Positions 1 to 10,399 of a DNA stretch of 64,000 nt are shown in pieces. This DNA comes from Hemicordylus capensis (taxonomy: Eukaryota > Chordata > Lepidosauria > Squamata > Cordylidae). Location: the NCBI RefSeq assembly GCF_027244095.1, contig NC_069662.1:10380501-10444500 (forward strand). Reading direction: 5' to 3'. A program made the position numbers and the translations under genes. Within the stretch, counting starts at the first letter, position 1, and each line of letters begins with the position of its first letter. The notes under the pieces were generated by a model. That model saw only the letters and a program-made list of their open reading frames with translations. It was not told the origin of the DNA and searched no databases.

Positions 1-109
1 TGAAATTGCCTTCCTCAGAACTGCTGATGGTTCAAAAGCCACAACCACTTTGCATCCAAAGTGGGGATGGGATATTCCACAGCTCCCTAATACTTAACAT
101 TTTTTCAAA

Positions 110-235
110 TTTCATTTATTTATTTTATTCTTTTTATTTATATTTTATCTGATTTATAAATGGTGTGAACCGTGTCGAGCAGTAGTATCCTGGGGGGGAG
201 CATGGTATAAATGTGTTGAATAAATAAATAACTAA
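110..235 (+). repeat. LINE 3'-tail-like fragment
   Basis: An A/T-rich stretch ends in 'gcatggtataaatgtgttgaa' style sequence followed by a short AAAT-type tail, the pattern seen at the 3' ends of L2/CR1-type LINEs elsewhere in this window. The family assignment is an inference. The rest of 1-800 shows no exon and no clear element ends. Confidence 0.35.
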
Positions 236-798
236 ACATTGAAAACACCACCATAGAACTTGTTAGAATTTTTGATTACTAATATTTCCCAGTAGCCAGA
301 TTTTAGCTATGGGATTATTTGGTCCTGACCAGTTGCTTGCCCACTGCCCAGAAAATGAAGCACACACTAATCAAATTAACCTTTTATTCGGGTTACATTT
401 AGGATAGGTTAGAAGAGCTAACCTTTAAAAGTCTAGACATATTGAAGAATTTAGTAGGTATCACACCACTCCTGCCTAATCAAACTGCAAATCAGACAGC
501 AACTCAAAGGATAGAATCTGAAACATGAGACCCAACGGAAAATAAAAATAAAAATAAAAAAGTATAGCTAGAGTTTCAAGCCCAAAGTAAGGTGCAAAGT
601 TCAGGAAGTGGAAAGATTCAAAAAGGGAAAGGTTCAAATAAGAGGAGAAAAGTTCTAAAAAGGAGAGAAAAAATCCCCTAAAGGGGACAAAAGTCCCAAA
701 ATCAAACCCATGGCTTAAACTCTTATAGTGCCTTGTCTCAGGGGAAGGTCTTCGCCTCCAGAGGGGATGATTTTGAGATACTTGTTAAGTTTTGGTAG

Positions 799-801
<3 letters not shown>

Positions 802-847
<46 letters not shown>
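802..847. repeat. (CA)n microsatellite, about 23 units
   Basis: An uninterrupted CA dinucleotide run. Apparent reading frames across it (Thr-His or Val-Cys runs) are artefacts of the repeat. Confidence 0.97.
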
Positions 848-850
<3 letters not shown>

Positions 851-1004
851 TTTTAATAAAGATATACACAGAAAAGGAGAAAAAGAACAACAAGATTATC
901 AAATACAAATACAAAGCAAATACAAAGATTCTCAATACTATCCGTATACATCAGCCAGAATTCCTTCAACCAACATGTCTCTCTCCCCTGCTCTACAAAA
1001 TGCT

Positions 1005-1468
1005 GAGGCGAGTCTCACAATCAGTGAGACTCGCCTCTAGGGGGTTTGTGGGCTTAGCCCGCTCTCCCCGCAGACAAGCACCAGAGTTGCCCTGGGCAGC
1101 CAGATCGGCTTCCCACATGACTGCCGGCTCCATCATGGAGCCGGCGGGGGCTACAGGGATCAGGGGCCATGCGGCCCCCAGAAGTTCCAGGCAAGTGCGC
1201 GGGGCATCCTGGAGAGACCCCAAGCCTGGGAGGCTGCTTGCAGCCCCCCCGGCTGGGGGTCTACTCATGTATTGCAGTGTCGCGGAGCTGTGCTGTGGCA
1301 ACACAGGACCAAAAAACCCTGGTTAGCGGAGCACTCACTCTGTTAACCTGGGCTAAGGAGAAAGGGAATTAGAGGGGTTTGCCACACAGCTCCCATTGCA
1401 GCAGATGACTGCCCAAAAGCGGGCTAGGCTCCCTTAGCCCACTTTTTGGTGGTCATGAGAATCGCCTC
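1005..1468 (+). mobile_element. Short DNA transposon, GAGGC family, full length
   Basis: It begins with a perfect hairpin of GAGGCGAGTCTCAC and its inverted copy and ends with a single inverted copy (GAGAATCGCCTC). The GC-rich interior, including a 'ctactcatg...ggcaacac' core and a 'ggctaagg...ttagcccac' end region, recurs at 7335, 8681, 17326, 61578 and 63273. The flanking triplets GCT and ACT match at two of three bases. There is no coding capacity. Confidence 0.7.
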
Positions 1469-1834
1469 ACTGATATCTAAGTAGAAGATACCATTCATGT
1501 TAATCAGAAAGATGTCATTTTCAAATATAATTAAAATTTGAGTGCAATTGTCTTGTTTGCAAAAATTATGAATTGCTGATTGTTGCATCATTTGCAAATA
1601 TATATCTGAATTAGGTTACTTCACCAGTCAGTTGACTAGGACCAGAGGGCCAGCTCTTGGGAGAGGGGGATCCCATCTGTGTTCTTGTGTTTTTTCTCAT
1701 TATAAAATAAGCTACTTAGGTATCTAATCTGCCTAATTTATTTGTACCCATCCAAATTCATCTGTCTGGCCCATAGCTAGTCTGGCTATGAATATATTTT
1801 ATATTTTTTTAAAATGAAATATTTTATGAAAGAT

Positions 1835-1970
1835 TTTATATTTCATTTTAATTCTTATTGTGTAGTTTTTATGGTTTTATATTGTTGAATGTTTTGTAAA
1901 CCACCTTGAGATTATTTTAATGAAAGGCGGTACAGAAATTCAAAAACAAACAAACAAACAAATGAACTTC
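1835..1970 (+). repeat. L2/CR1-type LINE 3' tail
   Basis: It contains 'gtaaaccaccttgagatta' and 'aaaggcggtacagaaattc' followed by a (CAAA)n tail. This matches the 'accgccctgag...gggcggtatagaaatc' LINE 3' end seen at 5640, 25580 and 36385. Confidence 0.6.
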
Positions 1971-2084
1971 CCTTTGCATAAGGCTTGCAAAGCAATTTTC
2001 TAAAGAACTTGTTGGCAACTTATCAGCAACAGTCAGTATGAACAGATTTAAACCAAAGTCTTCATATATGGATTATTAAAAGCA

Positions 2085-2365
2085 TAAGTACATAAGGACA
2101 GCCCCGCTGGATCAGGCCAGAGGCCTATTTGGTCCAGTATCCTGTCTCACACAGTGGCCCACCAGATGCCTCTGGAACTGGAAGTGAGGGAAACTGGAAG
2201 TGAGGGAATGTCCTCTCTCCTGCTGTTGCTCCCCTGCAACTGATATTTAGAGACATCTTGCCTCTGGGGCTGGAGGTGCCCTATAGCAGATACACACAGA
2301 TTTGTAGCCGTTGATAGACCTGTCCTCCATTAATTTGTCTAAGGCCCTTTTAAAGCCATCAAAGC
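2085..2365 (-). repeat. CR1-like LINE 3' end
   Basis: On the minus strand it reads through '...gggcctgatccagcagggctgttct' towards a TTATG-type tail, the same sequence as the 3' ends at 29205 and 56605. Those copies carry recognisable CR1 reverse-transcriptase remains and an 8-bp repeat tail, which is the basis for the CR1 call. It lies downstream of V2R-1 exon 5, in the intron before the off-window exon 6. Confidence 0.6.
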
Positions 2366-2480
2366 TAGTGGTGTTCTACCCAGGTTTTCCTCTTAACATG
2401 CTTCCACACAACCAAAAATTGGGAGCACACAGCTCCCAAACCTGGGTTGAACACAGTTTTTGAATGTTTGAATGACCTTC
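2366..2480. repeat. Short repeat of the 'acccaggttttcct' family
   Basis: It shares 'ctacccaggttttcctctta', 'tgcttccacacaa' and 'gggagcacacagctcccaa' with copies at 11050-11245 and 26715-26905. The better ends carry inverted 'aggycattcayrcaatc' sequence, suggesting a non-autonomous DNA transposon. The family is unknown to me. Confidence 0.5.
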
Positions 2481-2572
2481 ATTTCTATTATAAGAAGTCA
2501 CCAGCACCAATACTGACACACTCATGCAGAATTGAAGCTAATATTTTTGACAGTGTACATAACATTTCTTAC

Positions 2573-2699
2573 TCATCTGGTCTGAGATCTTCCCTTCTGG
2601 ACATGGAAGGCAGTCATAGCAGCAAAATGGCTTGCCTTCCACCTTGACCTTACTATATCCAGGACAGCAATTGTCATTGCACAGAGAAAGGGGTATTAC
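2573..2699 (-). CDS. V2R-1 exon 5 (cysteine-rich NCD3G linker)
   Basis: 127 bp, entered at phase 0 after ACAG and left at phase 1 before GTAAGA. It encodes [17 protein letters not shown]...[20 protein letters not shown], with the regular cysteine spacing of the linker that couples the ligand-binding domain to the membrane domain in class C receptors. The CC pair after N-D-N is an extra cysteine compared with V2R-2 to V2R-4 (CHPGY or CRSGY there). Confidence 0.93.
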
Positions 2700-5600
2700 C
2701 TGTCCATAAAGGAAAAAGGAGAATAGGAGTTCCTTTGAAACAAACAAACAAAAAAAATAGGCCCACATACAATTCACTGTTAGGCATATGGCAGTATGAT
2801 CATCTGTGCTGTTGCATGGGTCAGAAACAATGTCAATGTAAAGCCCATTCACATGTTATGTTCAACACTTGTACGAGTGTACAGTGTACACAGGTACAGA
2901 TCCTTACACAACTACAGTCATTTGCATGTTATGTTGAATGCAGGTACAGAGGTACACTTCCTATTTGAAGGGCCTGTAACCAGAATCACTTTTAAAATGA
3001 ACACACTTTTACAAGGTACACAGGCTCAAACATCACACAAACACATGTATGAGTGTGCAGAAATCTGTACACTCATAGAGCACAATGTCTTAACTGGGCT
3101 GAAGATGTTCAAGAGCGGTCTTGCACCACTGCCAAAAACCATGCAAATGAAACAGCTCTTTCACAGCTGTGTCAAGGTAGTTTCTGACTCTTGCAATAGC
3201 AACAGCACTACCTCCATCTAACACTGTGCTTTGTGTGGGCCATTATTTATGACTGATAAATAGAAAAAGTAAACAATAATGGGTTGAAACACAAAGAAAA
3301 ACATCTTAGCTACAAATAAGAGAATCTAAGCAGAATGACCCATATCATACACCTCATACATTATATGCAATATATAGTATATCAATAAATCAAGTGCTGT
3401 TTCACTGGCTGGCATCCAGACATAGTTAATAGTAAAATTCAGGAGTTACTCTAAAGGACTATTTATTTATTTATTTATTAATGCAGACTGGAAACACTGA
3501 GGCCACATTCACATGTAACACAAAACTGGAGTTCCATTCACTTTTGTTTTTACTAACTGTACATCCGAATGCGAGCAACTCCAGTTTGGTCAAGAAATGG
3601 ACCCACACTTTCCCTCCCTGAACTCCACTTTGTACCTTTGATTTGAAGTATGGTCGGCTGTCTAGACCTCCAGTTTGGTGGTGCCAGTGTTATGTCCGAA
3701 TGCTGGACCTGCAGTTTCCCCCTCCTGCAGCTGGGGTTGGGGGAAGAAGTTCCTCCCTCCCTCCTGCTGCTATTGGCTGCTGGGGCTGTCCTTCATTAAA
3801 TAAGAAGCAGCCAGTTCCCCCTCCTTTCTGCAGTCAGTGAGACTACAGTCAGAGACTGTTTTGTCTGAAAGTGGACGGGAAAGGAAGGCGGGAATGGAAG
3901 CCTGAGAAAGAGCCTTCTCAATGTTGCCTCTCAAGCTCTGGAATGCTCTTCTCTGGGCAAACACCCATGGCTAACACCCTGAGTAAGCAGCACTGCAAAG
4001 ACACTGTGCTAGCCCGTACTGTGCTAGCCAGTAGTGAGAAGTCTGGATGTTCTGTTCTTCCATGGATAGTTGGATGGTTATACTTACCTGGTTATACCTG
4101 CTGGGCCACACAATGGCATCTTCATGAAGAACAAACCTGTTCTTTGGGCCAACCAGTGGATCCACTTTTCCAATTTTGATTCTTAGGAAGGACCGGTTTG
4201 GGAACGTGACCCAGTTGATAATGTCAAATCCACCTATTAATTCCCCATTTTCATCAAAGGAAACCTTTTCCCCAGCACTGTTGTTGAATGAGACATGCCT
4301 TAGAAAGTGATTGAGCTAAATTGAAGGTTGGGGGGAGAATTAAAAGAGATTCAAAGATCATGCATTGCAGAATTAGGAACAGTAATAATAGTAAAATAGG
4401 AAGAAAGCATCTAAGTACCTAAAAATGCTTAGATACATCCACAAGACCAGCCACCTAATGGCACAGCAAGGAAGTAACTTGCCTAGGGAGCAAGGGGTTG
4501 CCGGTTCAAATCCCCACTGCTATGTTTCCCAGACTATGGGAAACTCCTATATCGGGCAGCAGCTATATAGGAAAGTGCTGAAAGGCATAATCTCATACAG
4601 CACTGGAGACAGCAATGGTAAACCTCTCCTACCAAAGAAAACCACAGGGCTCTGGGGTCACCAGGAGTCGACATCGACTTGACGGGCACAACATTCCTTT
4701 ACTCTCCTACAACTGACATTACCTGCCATGGCCATTGATTCAGAAGCTTCCACCTCTCTCCACTTGGAATCTCTGTGTGTTTGAAGATTGAGGAATGCAT
4801 TGCATGCAATGCATGCGCCACAGCATAGACAGCATTGAAGATGCTATAGCTGAGGCCAGTCATGTGCATTTCAAAAACAGACCCTGGAAGAGTCTTCAGC
4901 TTCTCCTCTCCAGTGCAGGTTCCCTCAGTCTTCTCCTCTATCTCAGAGCTGGAGAAAAAGCAGTTGAATGCCTGTTCCCAGAATTCCCTTATAAATCCAT
5001 CTTCTTTTTCTGAGGTCGGGTTTCTTATCTCTAGAAATGTCTGGAATCCTAATGGCTCTTCTGAGTGCATTGCAAATGATATAGCACCATGGAGGAAATC
5101 TATGTTTGAATATCTTTGATAGGGAAGTGATGAGAAACCCATCTGGGCTGTCATAATCCAAACTTTGTCCTTGTTCTTCATTGGGACACCTTCAAATTTT
5201 GCATAATTGTACATTAGTCTCAGTGTCAACATGGTCTGAATTTCACCATGTACAAGGACCACATTGGCAGTGCTTCCCATAACAACGTGCATTGTTTTCA
5301 TCACCTCCACCTCCATTTCACTGACATGAGTGGAAAACGTTTGCTTTGGGGTTCTCTCAATGAAGTCAGTGCAAATGCCATACTGTGAGAACATTGGAAG
5401 CACATTCTCTATAAATCTTTCTGTACTGTTTTCACTCTTAAACATCACCCCAATCCATGTCCATGCAAAATGCAACAGTAAGGGGAGAATCCCCTTATAC
5501 TGCTGCAAGTCATTTGGAAACATCTGGTGGAAGAAACCTCCTTCTGTTTCACTATTAATCACTGGAGCACAGCCATATATGATCTAAAGATAGCAACAAA

Positions 5601-5716
5601 AAAACCAGTAAAGGTTTAGTTCCAAAGTAAATTCTGTGTGTATTTTTGTTGTTGCCGTTTAAATGTTTTAAACTGCCCTGAGCTGTTTTTGGAAGGGCAG
5701 TATAGAAATCGAATTC

Positions 5717-5763
<47 letters not shown>

Positions 5764-8700
5764 ATACTTTCTATATCAAAATCATGCAATTTTGATGCTG
5801 GAACTATGTTCTCATATCTTTTGCTAGGTGAACTGCTTTGAGAACATTTGTGTGGAAATACAGTATACACATTTTTTTTAATTAAATAGTAATTGTAGGT
5901 TACCTAATCCAAACTCCAGCTAGATGGAAGAAAATCAAGAGCTAGAGCACCCTCAGCAGAAGACTGTCCAACCTCTTCTTGAAGATTTACAGTGAGGAGA
6001 GTCCAACCTTCCCCTTGGTAACTGAATCCATCATCAAACTGCTCTTATTGTTAAGAGGTTCCTCCTTATATTAGGAGGTTCCTCCTAATATCTACTATCC
6101 TATGATGTAAAACAATTAGATATGGAGACTATTTCCACGATCAATGAAAAGTGGGCTAAGGGAGGGATTGTGAAGACCACTGGGTTCACGGTACTCCCAA
6201 GGCGGCTAGCTTGCCTAAAACACCCAAGCGAGTGCTCTGTTAACCTCATTTTGTTGCTTGTGTGTTGCCACGGTTTGCGGCGACACATGAGTAGACCCCC
6301 AGCTGGGAGGCTGCAAGCTCAGGGGTCTCTCCAGGATCCCCCCGATCCCCACAGCGATGATGCCCCTGATCCCCGTTACAGAGTTGGCAGTCATGTGGGT
6401 GGCCTATCGTCTGTGGAGGAAAGTGGGCTAAGCCTGCTCTCCTCACAGACCTCACTGAGGCGCTTCACAGCAATCACACAAAGTGCCTCATGTTCTGCTT
6501 TCTAGAACATCAGATTTCCTTCCTTCCTTCCTTCCTTCCTTCCTTCCTTCCTTCCTTCCTTCCTTCCTTCCTTCCTTCCTTCCTTCCCTTTATATCTATT
6601 TATGTAAACTGCTTTGGGAACTGTGGTTGAAAAGCAGGATATAAATATTTGTTGTATTTCTATTCCTATTTATTAGAACCACAGTCCCTTTACTCCAAAT
6701 AAGAAAATTGCATCCAAAGGGCAAGAAAACCCATAATGGCTAGTTACATAGCCATGTTTCATATATACACCCTACCTGTGGAATCTTGTAGAGACATAGG
6801 GTGGTTGCTATATAGAGAGAGATGTAAGAGTTAGGTCCCCCAATTACTGCTACTGGAATATTTTCGAAATCACTCTTGTAGTTTGGGATGAATCTGTTGT
6901 AGTTATGAAGGAAACTGCCCCTCCTGAAGAGAAGTTCCATTGAGGCAAGATAGGTCCAGCTTACACTGAAATGGCTGTTATAGATGTCAAAGCCCAGTGT
7001 GGCATTGGGTAAGATCTGGGGGTTTCCATTGATCTCCTTTGCAGCATATACCAAGGCCAGGATGTGCTGGTAGTTGGGAGTCAGGAACCTAGCATGAGAT
7101 TGACATGCTTCATCAGAGTGCGATGATATTGACTACACCTCTATTCCAAATACACATAGACCTATTTTACACCATGCATATGTACAGGTATATCAGTAGT
7201 TGCTTCCAAAAAAAAAAAGTCTGAAAGGGGTATAAATACCCCTAGTACTGGACAGTTTTAGTTGTAAACCGCCTAGAGATGCAAATATAAACAAACAAAC
7301 AAATAAATAAACAAACCTCACATTGTAAGTCTCTGAGGCTCTTCTCACAGTCGGTGAGAAGAGCCTCTGGCGGTTTGTGAGGAGAGCGAGCTAAGCCTCC
7401 TCCTCAGTTCTCCAGCTCCAGGACGGAACCAGCAGGGGCTGGGAGGATCGGGGGTTGCATGGCACCTGGAAGCTCCAGTATGCCCTGCACGAGCACACAG
7501 GGCATACTGGAGAGACCCCCGAACTGGGAGGCTGCTTTTAAGCCTCCTGGCTGGGGGTCTACTCACGAGTAGCCATGCTGCGGAGCTGAACCGCGGCTAC
7601 TCACTATTTTAAAAACTGGGTTTGCAGAGCACTTGCTCCACAAACCTGGTTTAGGTGGAGGGGTAGTTAGGCGGGTTAACTACCTGGAAGCCACCGGGCT
7701 TGCCTGCGAGCCCGGTGGCTCACACGGTCAGGTGAAATCAGGCTAGGCTTGCCTAGCACAATTTTGCCTGATCATCAGAATTGCCTCTCTATTTAGTGAC
7801 AATATAAGGAACATAGGATGCTGCTTTCTACTGAGTTGGACCATTGGTCCATCAAGCTCAATATTATCCACACAGACTGCAATGGCTACAGGCAGGAGTT
7901 TCTCTCAGTCCTATCCTGGAGATGTCAGGGAGGGAACTTGGAACCTTTTGGTCTTCCCTTAAGAGAAATATCTTACAGTGCTCACATGTAGTCTCTCATT
8001 CAAATGTAAACCAGAGGGGACCTGCTTAGCATAGAGAACAAGGGACAGAGTGGGAAGAGGGCATATCCACATGTGACTTTCCCATTTGACAGGCTGACAT
8101 ACTTGGGAGAGGATGTGGTGGCATCCCTTTTGCAAGGCAAATGCTTATTTATTTATTTATCTATCTATCTATTTATTTATGTTCAATTTTTATACCACCC
8201 TTCCCAAATGGCTCAGGGCAGTTTACAATTCTTATTAGCCTGGAGACAGGAGGCTGGGCAAGTGCTCAGAGAGGCAGCCAGCAAGATGTTCCGCAGGCAT
8301 GGAGTAGGCATGATACCGGATGGGCCTGGGCCACCCTCTCTAAGATTATGGTTCCAGAAACAGCATGGAATTGCAGTTATAGTGGTGTCATGTTCACATT
8401 TTATGCTGCCATCACAAAACCTCAGGTTGGGGTGGTGAAACTCACTCCAAAAGAAATGCTCTGATTGGAATTTAAGGTAAATTTCAGGTCACCACGGTTT
8501 CATGCATTCAGACGTACACAAATCCCAACCTCTGCCCCATTTAACCTGTTTTGCGTTATGTGTGAATATGGCCTATGTTGCAGAATCTGTCAGAAACATC
8601 ATTAGATGGGCGGGGCGGGCGATACAAATCAAATGTTAAAGCAATGCATATACTACTGTTCTTGATATCAGATATACAAGGAGGCGGGTCACATGATCCG

Positions 8701-9818
8701 TGAGACCCACTTTTGGCAAAACTGCGGGGAGAGCAGGCTAAGCCCCCTCTCCCAGCAGATTATCTCTGCAGGAGTCCACAGGAGCCCAGGAGGATACGGC
8801 CGCCCACACAATTGCCGACTCTGTGACGGAGCCGGCAGGGGCTAGTGGGAGCGGGGGCCAATTGGCCCCCGCCAGTTCCAACATGCCCTGCGAGAGCGCG
8901 CCAGGCATGCTGGAGAGACCCCCGGAGTCCGGAGGCGGCTTTTCATCTCCCCTCCAGGGGTCTCCTGGTGAGTAGGTGCAGGGCGGAGCCTTGCTGCGGC
9001 TACTCAAGATCTGATAGCCCGGGTTTGTGGAGTGCTTGCTCCGCAACCCGAGCTAAGGGGCAGGCTACCAAAGTGGGTTACCCGCTGGAAAACCACCGGG
9101 CTAGCAGCCAAGCCCCATGGCTCTTAAAATTGGGGAAAATCGGCCTAGGCTTTCCTAGCCCGATTTTCCCCGATCGTGAGAATAGCCCCAAGGTGTTGCA
9201 GAAAGCCTGAAGCACAACAATGAATATAGGTGCCATTATTCATAATAAAATGCAAATATTGTTGTATGCTATACCTGTTATACAAAGAAATTATAAACTA
9301 TGGTTGATATTCTTTGCAAAAAAAAAAAAAAGGCTGAACAAGTAAAATCCACAAATGAATAAGCAGATCTACTGAACTGAAGATAAATTAGAATTTTGTG
9401 ACAATGCAGACATAGCCCATTCAACCTCCACTAATTTAATGAAGTTTCAGCCGATTGACAGAGTAAGATTGATTTCCAATCAATCTCTTCCCATCTGAAG
9501 CAAAATACAAATGAAATCCAATGTTCTGCAGCAATCTGCCAGATCATATTATAATTAGAGAAGTAAGATATGGTTAGAAGAAAACTCAACTTCTTACACG
9601 TGATCATCAAAGTGTTCCAGAGATGGATATTTCTCAAAGGTCATCGTAGGTGGAAACATTTGGATCTGAGAAATAATACCAGCAATGATGAAATCGCCTC
9701 CCTGATAATACTTGTGAAGAATAGGAAGAGGGTCACTGTGGATGCATTTATGAATAGGAACTATGCACACAACAGGCGTCAGCAGCACCATCAATACCAA
9801 TAGCACAAGCACTGCCAT
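2573..9818 (-). CDS. V2R-1: vomeronasal type-2 receptor, partial (exons 1-5)
   Basis: Minus-strand gene for a class C GPCR of the vomeronasal type-2 family, which detects peptide or protein pheromone-type ligands at the surface of vomeronasal sensory neurons. Five exons are visible: 9598-9818 (signal peptide and start of the ligand-binding lobe), 6776-7088, 4723-5583, 4088-4315 (rest of the Venus-flytrap domain) and 2573-2699 (cysteine-rich linker). All junctions are GT-AG with phases 2, 0, 0 and 0, and the open frame is continuous over 1750 bp. The seven-helix exon 6 is expected 2-3 kb further left, outside the window, so intactness of the whole gene cannot be judged. The start is ATG at 9818, followed by a hydrophobic [18 protein letters not shown] leader; an upstream ATG 19 nt earlier is out of frame. 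Intron 3 carries a Sauria-type SINE. Its closest relatives in view are V2R-2, V2R-3 and V2R-4. Confidence 0.9.
3500..3845. repeat. Possible short DNA-transposon relic in V2R-1 intron 4
   Basis: Begins near 'gaggccacattcacatgtaa', a start resembling other short elements here (for example near 28890 and 8545 in opposite sense). Both ends could not be fixed. No exon is seen between 2700 and 4087. Confidence 0.3.
4088..4315 (-). CDS. V2R-1 exon 4 (ligand-binding domain, C-terminal part)
   Basis: 228 bp, 76 codons, phase 0 at both ends, acceptor TTTAG and a strong donor CAG/GTAAGT. It encodes [20 protein letters not shown]...[12 protein letters not shown]...[15 protein letters not shown], the conserved F(N)NSAGE and AIVWP segments of V2Rs. 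No stop codon is present. Confidence 0.94.
4436..4702 (+). mobile_element. Sauria-type SINE in V2R-1 intron 3
   Basis: It has a tRNA-type internal promoter (B box GGTTCAAATCC near 4502), the body 'cctagggagcaaggggttgc', a CTATATCGGGCAGCAGC segment, and a Bov-B-like 3' end (AGGAGTCGACATCGACTTGA). A near-identical arrangement is at 56943-57216. It ends about 20 bp before the exon 3 splice donor and lies antisense to the receptor. Confidence 0.88.
4723..5583 (-). CDS. V2R-1 exon 3 (main Venus-flytrap exon)
   Basis: 861 bp, 287 codons, phase 0 at both ends, acceptor TTTAG and donor CAG/GTAATG. It begins [14 protein letters not shown] and contains [51 protein letters not shown] and [20 protein letters not shown], all standard in V2R exon 3. 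It spans parts of both lobes of the ligand-binding domain. No internal stop. Confidence 0.95.
5640..5763 (+). repeat. L2/CR1-type LINE 3' tail with (GAT)n
   Basis: 'aaactgccctgagctgtttt' and 'ggaagggcagtatagaaatc' are followed by about 15 GAT units (5717-5763). The microsatellite appears to be the expanded tail of the LINE 3' end. It lies in V2R-1 intron 2, antisense to the gene. Confidence 0.7.
6148..6480 (-). mobile_element. GAGGC-family short DNA transposon, partial
   Basis: Shares 'gagtagacccccagctggga' and 'gtgggctaagcctgctctcc' with the family, in opposite orientation to the 1005 copy. The terminal hairpin is not complete. It lies in V2R-1 intron 2. Confidence 0.55.
6516..6590. repeat. 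(CCTT)n microsatellite
   Basis: About 18 uninterrupted CCTT units in V2R-1 intron 2, followed by a LINE-type 3' end fragment ('aaactgctttgggaactgtg'). Confidence 0.95.
6776..7088 (-). CDS. V2R-1 exon 2 (ligand-binding lobe 1)
   Basis: 313 bp, entered at phase 2 (first base G completes the exon 1 codon) and left at phase 0 before GTAGGG. It encodes [20 protein letters not shown], then [20 protein letters not shown] and [20 protein letters not shown], ending YKIPQ. The NYQH, KEIN and IGGPNS motifs are V2R hallmarks. Confidence 0.94.
7335..7787 (+). mobile_element. GAGGC-family short DNA transposon, full length, TSD TCT
   Basis: A 14-bp stem hairpin forms the left end (arms 7335-7348 and 7354-7367) and a single inverted copy forms the right end (GAATTGCCTC). 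The element is flanked by direct TCT triplets (7332-7334 and 7788-7790). It lies in V2R-1 intron 1. Confidence 0.75.
7808..8043 (-). mobile_element. 5S-rRNA-derived SINE, minus orientation
   Basis: Read on the minus strand it carries 'gctaagcaggt...tgaatgagagac', the degenerate 5S rRNA internal-promoter core, then the family body and the 'gcatcctatgttcc' 3' tail. Fuller copies lie at 22831 and 40780. Confidence 0.75.
8140..8230 (-). repeat. L2/CR1-type LINE 3' tail with (TTTA/TCTA)n
   Basis: On the minus strand it reads 'aactgccctgagccatttgg' then 'aagggtggtataaaaattg' and an A-rich tetranucleotide tail, the same LINE 3' end as at 36385. Confidence 0.65.
8681..9189 (+). mobile_element. GAGGC-family short DNA transposon, full length, TSD AAG
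   Basis: Starts GAGGCGGGTCACATGATC with a partly degenerate hairpin and ends GATCGTGAGAATAGCCCC. Direct AAG triplets flank it (8678-8680, 9190-9192). Open frames inside are not conserved between copies. Confidence 0.7.
9598..9818 (-). CDS. V2R-1 exon 1 (signal peptide)
   Basis: 221 bp from ATG at 9818 to a phase-2 donor GTAAGA. It encodes an 18-residue hydrophobic leader ending PVVC, then [20 protein letters not shown] and ISQIQMFPP...[11 protein letters not shown]. The K-C-x3-DPLP and LHKYYxxGD strings match V2R-2 and V2R-3. Context around the ATG (CGAGATGG) is favourable. Confidence 0.93.
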
Positions 9819-10200
9819 CTCGCAGGAAAATCTTCATTATAAACAAAATTCCTGTGTACTTTTTTTATTTCAATAGCACTACCGGATGTGGCTGACTGCT
9901 CTCAAATGATTCAAAGACCAGATTATTCAAAAATGTAAATAAATAGCAGTTAGCCTGAGAAAGCCCTGTGTCTATAGTCCTGGCTTTGAATCACATGGGT
10001 ATATTAGCAACTTCCTGCAGTCTTGGCTTGTGATTTTACACATGACAACTGCTTCTCCTTTGGGACTTGAAGAATTAGAAAAATAATAGTTATCTTGATA
10101 ATTACAGTCTGGGTAATCTCTTCTTCCATGTTACAGAATCTGCAGCATTGTGGAAGAAAACATGTTTATGAAGCCTTAAGGAAGTACAGCATTGTGAGGA
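9819..10200 (-). promoter_or_regulatory. Conserved 5' flank of V2R-1 (candidate promoter and 5'UTR)
   Basis: This block aligns by eye with 27448-27790, 30085-30470, 51725-52110 and 55213-55790, the flanks of the other exon-1 copies. Shared points include 'agccctg...tctatag', an A/T core about 185 nt upstream of the ATG (near 10000-10007) and GGTAATC at 10112-10118 (TGATTACC-type on the coding strand). Homology could simply reflect gene duplication, so promoter function is inferred. Confidence 0.5.
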
Positions 10201-10399
10201 AGTGCTGTTAGCTTGGTCTATGTCCCACAAAGAGAGTTCTAGGCTGCATCATCTGCTTCAGAATATGATGTGTTGTTAGGATTGCTGTCCCAAGTAACCA
10301 GGATACTGATTAAGTAAGATTCAGTTTCGAGATGATTTATAGGCAGCAGACTATAGAAGCACAAGGGATGGAGAAGCTGAGCTTCAAAGTACCTTCCAA

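Noticed and set aside
802-847. CRISPR-like or other regularly spaced array
   Set aside because: All regular repeats in the window are microsatellites or transposon units; this is a vertebrate nuclear sequence.
1-2572. Search for the V2R-1 seven-helix exon
   Set aside because: No SPKCYII-, FNEAKFITF- or LAKTI-type coding sequence is present; the exon is taken to lie left of the window.
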